Part shown: in pieces, positions 58,141 through 64,000 of the stretch
Layout of the letters: every line of letters begins with the position of its first letter
Numbering within the stretch: position 1 is the stretch's first letter
Origin: Saccharothrix luteola
GTDB taxonomy: Bacteria; Actinomycetota; Actinomycetes; Mycobacteriales; Pseudonocardiaceae
Length of the DNA: 64,000 bases
Reading direction: 5' to 3'
Assembly (NCBI RefSeq): GCF_020859565.1
Contig: NZ_JAJHUO010000004.1
Location: 215,842-279,841 of the forward strand
The notes under the pieces: generated by a model
The model's database searches: none
Told to the model about the DNA's origin: nothing
The model's input: only the letters and a program-made list of their open reading frames with translations
Position numbers and translations under genes: made by a program

Positions 58141-58697
58141 TCAAGGACGGCGTGGTGGAGGGCGGTGGTGGCGGTGGTGCAGAGGTCGTTCAGGGGGGTG
58201 GCGGTCGGACGGCCCGTGGCGACGGCGAAGACGGTGGCGGGCACGGTCACGCCGGTGCGGGCGAAGGCGTCGTGGGCGGACATCGCGACCCGTCGGCATT
58301 CCGCCGGGTCCAGGTCGGCGTCCACCACGACGAGCCCCGCGGCGGTCGAGCCGATCAGGGCCAGGGCGGGCACGTCCAGCGGCACGGCGGAGGCGCACAC
58401 CGAGTAGCCGTCGGCCGGAGGCAGGTCCAAGGCCTCCGCGGCGGGCACGATCGGCACCACCTCGAACGGGCGCGTGCCCACCGGGAAGCCGTGGCCGCGC
58501 TCCGCCAGCCACCGCACGACACCGTCCACGGCCGAAGGCCCGCCCAGCACCACGGCGTGCACCCGCCGCACCAACGTCGACGGGTCGAGCAGGTCCAGCT
58601 CGCGCGTGCCGACCGGCGCGCCCCGGACGTCCACCCCGGCCACCGCGCCCGCGGGCGTCAGCAGCACCGCCACGCCCGCCGCACGGCCGGCCAGCAT
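58095..58697 (-). CDS. short P1-family (DmpA-like) peptidase
   Basis: 200 residues, versus about 340 in the Rv1333-type orthologs that sit at this place. It keeps VAVLLTPAGAVAGVDVRGAP, VGTRELDLLDP, VVPIVPAAEALDLPPADGYS, and the C-terminal DLDPAECRRVAMSAHDAFAR. A candidate Gly-Ser autoprocessing site (ALIGSTAAG) is present, but about 25 N-terminal and 100 middle residues are missing. Start ATG overlaps the DUF2017 stop (TGATG). The last 15 or so residues are encoded by the intergenic repeat. Confidence 0.8.
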   Translation of the reverse strand: MLAGRAAGVAVLLTPAGAVAGVDVRGAPVGTRELDLLDPSTLVRRVHAVVLGGPSAVDGVVRWLAERGHGFPVGTRPFEVVPIVPAAEALDLPPADGYSVCASAVPLDVPALALIGSTAAGLVVVDADLDPAECRRVAMSAHDAFARTGVTVPATVFAVATGRPTATPLNDLCTTATTALHHAVLEPPRVSNLQVPRVER

Positions 58698-59254
58698 CAG
58701 GCCATGACCGCTTCGATCAACGTCTCCTGCACCCACGTCAACCAGTGGTACACGCCCAGGTGCGGCGACCGCGGGTCGTCCGGCGGCAGCTCGTCCGGCA
58801 TGTCCTCCTGCACGTCCAACGCCGTCCCCAGCGCCAGCCGCACGTCGTTCAACGCCGACAGCCACGCCTCGGCCTGCTCCAGCGCCAGCCGCACCTCACC
58901 GCCGTCGGGCGGGCACGTCTGCAGCACCACCGCCGCGACACCGGTCTTCAGGTCCAGCAGCTCGGGCTCGTGCAGCGACCGCAGCGCGTTGGCCGAGTCG
59001 ACCTCGGCCGGGTCGGGCGCGTCGGGGTCGAGCCGGTGGAAGTCGGGCAGCAGCCGCCCCAGGATCGGGTCGTCCGGCGGCGTGGACGGGCCGGTGCGGA
59101 TGCCGGTCAGCTCCGCCAGCTCGTCCTGCGGCGCCTCCTCGGCGCGTGCCATCAGCATGTCCTGGATCTGGCTCACCAGGCCGCGCACCACGGCTGCTTC
59201 CTGCCGGTCGAACCGGCCGAGCACCTGGTCGCCGGTGCGTGTCCACTTCTTCAC
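58697..59254 (-). CDS. DUF2017 family protein
   Basis: 185 residues, helical. Lies between clpS and the P1 peptidase as Rv1332 does. Conserved ends: [20 protein letters not shown] and [12 protein letters not shown]. It is translationally coupled on both sides (GTGA with clpS, TGATG with the peptidase), so it probably acts with the ClpS pathway, but function is unknown. Confidence 0.88.
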   Translation of the reverse strand: MKKWTRTGDQVLGRFDRQEAAVVRGLVSQIQDMLMARAEEAPQDELAELTGIRTGPSTPPDDPILGRLLPDFHRLDPDAPDPAEVDSANALRSLHEPELLDLKTGVAAVVLQTCPPDGGEVRLALEQAEAWLSALNDVRLALGTALDVQEDMPDELPPDDPRSPHLGVYHWLTWVQETLIEAVMA

Positions 59255-59550
59255 GACGAACGCTGCATGGTCGCCCAGAGCCCGGCCGCGTGCAGCTTGG
59301 CCACGTCGGCCTCCACCTTGTCCTTGCTCCCCGACGACACGATCGCCCTGCCCTTGTGGTGCACGTCCAGCATCAGCTTGGTCGCGTGGTCGCGGCTGTA
59401 GCCGAACAGCTTCTGGAACACGTACGTCACGTAGGACATCAGGTTCACCGGGTCGTTCCAGACCAGGGTCTGCCACGGGCGGTCCTCGGTGCGGACCTCC
59501 TCGCCGGCCGGGTCAACCTGCGTCCGCTCATGCTCGACGGGCGTGGTCAT
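59251..59550 (-). CDS. clpS: ATP-dependent Clp protease adaptor ClpS
   Basis: 99 residues. Delivers N-degron substrates to ClpC/Clp[22 protein letters not shown], with the N-end-rule Asp-Pro motif, and HHKGRAIV are diagnostic. ATG start. Confidence 0.96.
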   Translation of the reverse strand: MTTPVEHERTQVDPAGEEVRTEDRPWQTLVWNDPVNLMSYVTYVFQKLFGYSRDHATKLMLDVHHKGRAIVSSGSKDKVEADVAKLHAAGLWATMQRSS

Positions 59551-59626
59551 ACCGCCAATGGTGTCATGTTCCGGTCCGCGGTGGAGCCCTCAGGGGCACC
59601 CTGGCCCACGGCTTAGGCTTCCCCGC

Positions 59627-60901
59627 ATGTCGACGTCGCTGTTCACCGACCACTACGAGTTGACGATGCTCGCCGCGGCGCTGCGCGACGGCACCGCGGA
59701 CCGGCCGTGCGTCTTCGAGGTCTTCGCCCGGCGGTTGCCGGAGGGCAGGCGGTACGGGGTGGTCGCGGGCACCGGGAGGCTGCTGGACGCGATCACCGAC
59801 TTCACCTTCACCGAAAGTGACCTTGAGCTGCTGGAACGCACGAACGTGGTCGACGAGGCCACCCTGTCGTGGCTGGCGGACTACTCGTTCACCGGGGACG
59901 TGGACGGCTACCCGGAGGGCGAGCTGTACTTCCCGGGCTCGCCGATCCTGTCCGTGCGGGCGCCGTTCGGCGTCGGGGTGGTGCTGGAGACCCTGGCGCT
60001 GTCGATCCTGAACCACGACAGCGCCATCGCCTCGGCGGCGGCGCGGATGGTGGGCGCGGCCAACGGTCGGCGCATGATCGAGATGGGGTCGCGCCGCACG
60101 CACGAGGAGGCGGCCGTGGCGGCGGCCCGCGCCGCGTACCTGGCCGGGTTCACCGCGACGTCGAACCTGGAGGCGGCACGGCGGCACGGCATCCCGACCG
60201 CCGGCACGTGCGCGCACGCGTTCACCCTCCTGCACGACAGCGAGGAGGCGGCGTTCCGGTCGCAGGTCGAGGCGCTGGGCGTGGACACGACGCTCCTGGT
60301 GGACACCTACGACATCACCAACGGCATCAAGACCGCCGTGGAGGTGGCGGGGCCGGCGCTGGGCGCGGTGCGGATCGACTCCGGCGACCTGGGCGTGCTG
60401 GCGCGGCAGGCGCGTGACCAGCTGGACTCGCTGGGCGCGCGGAACACCCGGATCGTGGTGTCGGGCGACCTGGACGAGTACTCGATCGCGATGCTGCGCG
60501 CGGAGCCGGTGGACGCGTACGGCGTGGGCACGTCGCTGGTCACGGGGTCCGGCGCACCGACCGCGGGCATGGTCTACAAGCTGGTCGAGGTGGATGGGCG
60601 GCCGGTGGCCAAGCGCAGCTCGCACAAGGAGTCGCGCGGTGGGCGCAAGAGCGCGCTGCGGCGGCACAAGGAGACCGGGACGGCGTTGGAGGAGGTCGTG
60701 TTCCCGCACGACTCCGAGCCGTCGGCGGGCGCGCACGACCGGCTGCTCGCCGTGCCGCTGGTCCGCGCCGGCCGACGGGTGGACGGCCTGGACACGTTGG
60801 CGGAGAGCCGGGAACGGCTGCGTGCTGCCCTCGTGACCGTGCCGTGGGAAGGTCTGAAGCTGTCCCGCGGCGAGCCCGCGATCCCGACGACGTTCCTGTA
60901 G
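59627..60901 (+). CDS. pncB: nicotinate phosphoribosyltransferase
   Basis: 424 residues. Converts nicotinate and PRPP to NaMN in NAD salvage. TDHYELTMLAA, EMGSRRTHEEAA (active-site region), GTCAHAF, VDTYDITNG and RIDSGDLGVLARQ are typical. Followed 10 bases later by pncA, so the two steps from nicotinamide to NaMN are one operon, unlike in mycobacteria. Confidence 0.96.
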   Translation: MSTSLFTDHYELTMLAAALRDGTADRPCVFEVFARRLPEGRRYGVVAGTGRLLDAITDFTFTESDLELLERTNVVDEATLSWLADYSFTGDVDGYPEGELYFPGSPILSVRAPFGVGVVLETLALSILNHDSAIASAAARMVGAANGRRMIEMGSRRTHEEAAVAAARAAYLAGFTATSNLEAARRHGIPTAGTCAHAFTLLHDSEEAAFRSQVEALGVDTTLLVDTYDITNGIKTAVEVAGPALGAVRIDSGDLGVLARQARDQLDSLGARNTRIVVSGDLDEYSIAMLRAEPVDAYGVGTSLVTGSGAPTAGMVYKLVEVDGRPVAKRSSHKESRGGRKSALRRHKETGTALEEVVFPHDSEPSAGAHDRLLAVPLVRAGRRVDGLDTLAESRERLRAALVTVPWEGLKLSRGEPAIPTTFL

Positions 60902-60911
60902 GGGGCGGAAG

Positions 60912-61481
60912 ATGAGCAAGGCGCTGATCGTGGTGGACGTGCAGGTCGACTTCTGCGAGGGCGGCTCGCTGGCGGTGCCCGGTGGCGCGGCGGTGGCGGC
61001 GGCGGTCTCGGCGCACGTCGCCTCGTCGTCGTACGACCACGTGGTGGCGACGCGCGACTACCACATCGACCCGGGGGCGCACTTCAGCGAGACGCCGGAC
61101 TTCGTCGACTCGTGGCCGGTGCACTGCGTGGCGGGGACGGCCGGTGCGGCGTTCCACCCGGAGTTCGACGTGACGCCGGTGGAGGAGGTGTTCTCCAAGG
61201 GCGCGTACGCGGCGGCGTACTCGGGGTTCGAGGGCTCGTCGCGCTCGGGTGAGCAGTTGGTGGACTGGCTGCGTGCGCGTGGGGTGGAGCAGGTGGACGT
61301 GGTGGGGGTGGCGACCGACCACTGCGTACGTGCGACGGCGGTGGACGCGGCGAACGCCGGGTTCGCGACGACCGTGCTGCTGGACCTGACGGCGGGCGTC
61401 TCGCAGGCGACGGTGGACAGCGCGTTGACGCGGCTGGGCGACGCCGGCGTGACGCTGTCCGGCACCCCTCGCGTCGGCTGA
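60912..61481 (+). CDS. pncA: nicotinamidase
   Basis: 189 residues. Hydrolyses nicotinamide to nicotinate. Catalytic triad D9, K96, C138 (VVDVQVDF, VFSKGAYA, VATDHCVR) and metal residues D49, H51, H57, H71, identical in number to the M. tuberculosis enzyme; it could also activate pyrazinamide. RBS GGGGGCGGAAG upstream. Confidence 0.97.
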   Translation: MSKALIVVDVQVDFCEGGSLAVPGGAAVAAAVSAHVASSSYDHVVATRDYHIDPGAHFSETPDFVDSWPVHCVAGTAGAAFHPEFDVTPVEEVFSKGAYAAAYSGFEGSSRSGEQLVDWLRARGVEQVDVVGVATDHCVRATAVDAANAGFATTVLLDLTAGVSQATVDSALTRLGDAGVTLSGTPRVG

Positions 61482-61485
61482 CCAC

Positions 61486-61699
61486 CCCGCGTGTCGAACG
61501 CTCAGGTCCCGCGTGTCGAACACTCAGGTCGGGCGTGTCGAACGCTCAGGTCCCGCGTGTCGAACACTCAGGTCGGGCGTGTCGAACGCTCAGGTCGGGT
61601 GAGTTCCGCGTTCACGGCCGCCGGTCGCGGTCCTGAGCGTTGAACTCGGGGGTCCTGAGCGTTCGACACGCGGGGCCCGAGCGTTCGACACGCGCGAGG
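61486..61699. repeat. intergenic mosaic, locus 5, with five 22-bp tandem repeats
   Basis: Five direct copies of GCGTGTCGAACRCTCAGGTC, starting at 61489, 61511, 61533, 61555 and 61577, exactly 22 bases apart; position 12 alternates G/A and the linker alternates CC/GG. Inverted copies follow at 61629-61650, 61651-61675 and 61676-61696. Between convergent pncA and an anchored protein gene. Confidence 0.93.
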
Positions 61700-62362
61700 T
61701 CAAGGGGTCGGTGAGCAGGCGGTCGCGCCGAGGACCACGTCGCCGGTCACGGTGGACGCCTCGGTGAAGCGCAGGTGCAGCATGGTCATCGCGATGCTGC
61801 CGTCGTTCGGGTCCGGGTTGGCCGTCTCGCCGAACGTCGCCGTGGCCAGCACCGTGCCGTCGCCCGACTTCACCTCGTGCACGTAGTTCGTCGGGATCTG
61901 CTCGGGCAGCCCCGCGAAGCCCTGCAGGCCGTCCGCGGCCCACCCCGCGCTGGTGCCGGACACGGTGCCCACGCAGGTGACCTTCCACCTGGCCACCCGC
62001 AGCCTCGGCCCGCCCGCCGACATCAGCGCCGACAGCTCGAACTCCGCGCCGACCGCCTCGGACGTGGACGTGGTCGTGCCGTTGTCCGGGTCGGCGACCG
62101 CGGTGGTGCACGACGACGTGCCCGCGCCGAACCGGACGCCCGTGCGGCTCACCGCCTCGGACTTGTTCGACGTCGTGCCGTCGACCGCGCACGGCGCCAG
62201 CGGCGCGACGGTGACCCGAGTGCCCGCCTTGGTGAACTCGGCGGAGCCGACGGACGCCACCCCCGCCGGGTTGGCCGCCGACGCCGGTGGCGCGGCGGTG
62301 ACCAGGCCGAGCACCAGCGCCGCGGTCACGGCGCCCACCCGGCGCGCTCCGTTCTGCTTCAT
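61700..62362 (-). CDS. choice-of-anchor P family secreted protein
   Basis: 220 residues: signal peptide 1-29, then a beta-rich domain with two Cys pairs and SAEFTKAGTRVTVAPL...; the end TGDVVLGATACSPTP has no membrane anchor of its own. Same family as the protein at the window end, which has a C-terminal helix. Acts outside the cell. Confidence 0.75.
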   Translation of the reverse strand: MKQNGARRVGAVTAALVLGLVTAAPPASAANPAGVASVGSAEFTKAGTRVTVAPLAPCAVDGTTSNKSEAVSRTGVRFGAGTSSCTTAVADPDNGTTTSTSEAVGAEFELSALMSAGGPRLRVARWKVTCVGTVSGTSAGWAADGLQGFAGLPEQIPTNYVHEVKSGDGTVLATATFGETANPDPNDGSIAMTMLHLRFTEASTVTGDVVLGATACSPTP

Positions 62363-62487
62363 CGTGTCGCCCTCCTGCTATTCGCGGTCGTGAGGACTAT
62401 CGAACTCCGGCGGACACGACCCGATGATCTCGCGCGTACATCACCCGCTAGAGGAAAACCGATACCTGTTCGAGTGACAGAACGCGG

Positions 62488-63642
62488 TCAGCACGGAATG
62501 CGCACCGGCAGCGACGCGCCGGCGAAATCACTCGGCAGACCGACGAGCCGCTCCAACGCGCCGCGCACCCGGATCGCCGCGCGGCCGTCGCCGAACGGGT
62601 TGCGCCCCCGCGGCAGCCGCAGCCGCGCGCCGAGCACCCAGCCCGCCTCGGCGATGATCCGGATCGGGTCGGTGCCGACCAGCCACGCCCCGCCCGCCTC
62701 CACCGCGGACACCCGCTCGGTCGTGTCCCGCAGCACCAGCACCGGCACGCCGAACGTGGGCGCCTCCTCCTGGATGCCGCCGGAGTCGGTGAGCACGAGC
62801 GCGGACCGGCGCAGCGCGCGCACGAGGTCCGAGTAGTCCAACGGCCCGGTCACCACGATCCGCTCGTGCCCGCCGAGCAGGGCCCGTGCCGCCGCACGCA
62901 CCCGCGGGTCCGAGTGCACGGGCAGCAGCACGCGCACGTCGGGGTGCCGGTCGGCGATCGCCCGCACGGCGTGCAGCACCCGCGTCAACGGCTTGCCCCA
63001 CGACTCGCGCCGGTGCACCGTGACCAGCACCAGGCGTTCGGAGCGCTCGTCGAGCACGGTTTCGAGCACCGCGAGGTCGGCGTCGCGGGCGGGCAGGTCG
63101 GCGGCGGCGATTCGCTGCACGGCGTCGACAACGGTGTTGCCGGTGACCACGATCCGGCGGTCCGCCAGGCCCTCTCGGACGAGCGCGGCGGCGTCGTCGT
63201 CGGTCGGCGCGAGGTGCAGGGTGGCGATCCGGGCGATCATCCGCCGGGCGCCCTCCTCGGGGAACGGCCCGGCGGTGCCCGGGCCGGCTTCGAGGTGCGC
63301 GACCGGGATGCCGCGCCAGAACGCGGCGAGCGCGCCGGCCAGCGCGGTGGTGGTGTCGCCCGGCACGAGGACGACGGCCGGGTCGCGACCGCGCAGCATG
63401 CGGTCGAACTCCGCGACCAGGCGGGCCGGCAGTTCGTCCCGGCCGCCGGTGGCCCGCGGCACGTCCAGGTCGACGTCCACGAGCAGGCCGAACGAGCTCA
63501 GCACCTGCTCGACCACGCCGTTGCGCTGTCCACTGTGGATGATCACGGGCCGGAGCACCGGGTGGTCGGCGAGCGCCAGCGCCACCGGCGCGACCTTCAC
63601 CGCTTCGGATCGGGTGCCCGCGAGCAGCACGACTTCCTTCAC
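62488..63642 (-). CDS. wecB: UDP-N-acetylglucosamine 2-epimerase (non-hydrolysing)
   Basis: 384 residues. Makes UDP-ManNAc from UDP-GlcNAc. LLAGTRSEAVKVAPVALAL, catalytic Asp/Glu in PGDTTTALAGALAAFWRGIP and HLEAG, FPEEGARRM, and VTVHRRES with catalytic His; SGGIQEEA near the C-terminus. GTG overlaps the anchored-protein stop (GTGA). No dehydrogenase follows, so the product may feed a wall polymer. Confidence 0.92.
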   Translation of the reverse strand: MKEVVLLAGTRSEAVKVAPVALALADHPVLRPVIIHSGQRNGVVEQVLSSFGLLVDVDLDVPRATGGRDELPARLVAEFDRMLRGRDPAVVLVPGDTTTALAGALAAFWRGIPVAHLEAGPGTAGPFPEEGARRMIARIATLHLAPTDDDAAALVREGLADRRIVVTGNTVVDAVQRIAAADLPARDADLAVLETVLDERSERLVLVTVHRRESWGKPLTRVLHAVRAIADRHPDVRVLLPVHSDPRVRAAARALLGGHERIVVTGPLDYSDLVRALRRSALVLTDSGGIQEEAPTFGVPVLVLRDTTERVSAVEAGGAWLVGTDPIRIIAEAGWVLGARLRLPRGRNPFGDGRAAIRVRGALERLVGLPSDFAGASLPVRIPC

Positions 63643-64000
63643 CTTGCTCCCTTCACAGCGGTGCGGACGGGCGCGGGTTCGTGTCGGCGGCGCAACGCCG
63701 CGGCGCCCACGGGCACGCCGAACAGGGCGAGCAGGCCGAGCCCGACGCACAGTCCGGCGCCGGACGCCATCGGGATCGGCAGACCGGCCGGACCGCAGGT
63801 GACGGACGAGAGCACCAGGTCACCGGTGCCCGGCGCGCCGCCGCCCAGGGTCACGTGGACGGCGTTGACGGTGAGGCTGCCGTCGGCGTTGCGCACCTGC
63901 TCGTTGAACACCACCTCCGCGCCGGGGAGGCCGACGTCGATCGTGGTGTCGGGCGCGGGTCGCGCGTCGACCTCACCGAGCCCGCCGAGGTCCAGACCGA
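63639..64000 (-). CDS. choice-of-anchor P family membrane protein (partial)
   Basis: Open to the window end, about 120 residues seen. IDVGLPGAEVVFNEQVRN and GDLVLSSVTCGPAG repeat the pattern of the 61700 protein; it ends with a membrane helix and RRRHEPAPVR. Upstream of, and coupled to, wecB. Confidence 0.8.
   Translation of the reverse strand, partial: GLDLGGLGEVDARPAPDTTIDVGLPGAEVVFNEQVRNADGSLTVNAVHVTLGGGAPGTGDLVLSSVTCGPAGLPIPMASGAGLCVGLGLLALFGVPVGAAALRRRHEPAPVRTAVKGAR

Noticed and set aside
61489..61598. CRISPR array
   Set aside because: Repeats are contiguous with 22-base pitch and no unique spacers; no cas genes nearby.

Overview
The window is one continuous piece of a high-GC actinomycete chromosome. 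Evidence: very high G/C at third codon positions, many GTG and some TTG starts, GTGA/ATGA start-stop overlaps, LCP and MurT/GatD wall genes, a BldD/XRE-type small regulator, choice-of-anchor and LAXTG surface proteins, and a block in the gene order known from mycobacteria. The order Pseudonocardiales (Saccharothrix/Lentzea/Actinosynnema type) is my best guess, but this is inference. No insertion sequence, prophage, rRNA operon or CRISPR array was seen. There is one tRNA gene.

Layout. 1-3.6 kb: a coupled pair of unknown genes (the first resembles GT-B glycosyltransferases) meets an NB-ARC/TPR STAND protein whose N-terminus carries an amyloid-signalling-like motif. 3.7-8 kb: two unknown/DUF2786 genes, then unknown gene, vsr and a C5-cytosine methyltransferase in tandem, probably a restriction-modification remnant or system. 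8-13 kb: small genes and a SNF2 helicase coupled to a SWIM zinc-finger protein. 13-20 kb: a ubiquitin-like sulfur-carrier protein with a BNR protein, acyl-CoA dehydrogenase, cold-shock protein, a small protein ending in the same amyloid-like motif as the NB-ARC protein, and a sugar-binding lipoprotein with a frameshifted C-terminus. 20-23 kb: a fused alpha-beta glycyl-tRNA synthetase. 23-28.6 kb: cell-wall genes (LCP ligase, SanA-like, XRE regulator, murT-gatD). 28.6-43 kb: oxidoreductases, TetR regulators with visible palindromic operators, a tRNA with anticodon UAG, a COG0523 GTPase, DedA and a two-component system. 43-46 kb: a NACHT-type STAND NTPase of the class linked to phage defence.

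46-61.5 kb is the conserved actinobacterial block pncB-clpS-DUF2017-P1 peptidase-mec-cysO-cysM-rhomboid-murI-MBL phosphodiesterase-rph-rdgB (Mycobacterium tuberculosis Rv1330c-Rv1341 order), here interrupted by insertions: a DUF2231/OsmC/hemerythrin group, an SMP-30 plus a second MBL gene, and a secreted esterase pair (CE4 and CE1-CBM2). The block makes cysteine through the CysO thiocarboxylate, D-glutamate for peptidoglycan, cleans nucleotide pools and trims tRNA. pncB-pncA supply NAD salvage. The window ends in surface proteins interleaved with a UDP-GlcNAc 2-epimerase.

The most unusual feature is a family of intergenic mosaics built from three short words (GAGAGTCCTACGTTC-like, GAGTTCAACGCTCAG-like, GTGTCGAACACTCAGG-like) in direct and inverted order at five loci, forming long nested hairpins, in one case supplying the end of a coding sequence. 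Other points of interest are the two amyloid-motif proteins, a possible ATC start for the NACHT protein, the class-I-shaped tRNA-Leu(UAG) overlapping a stop codon, and a miniaturised P1 peptidase.
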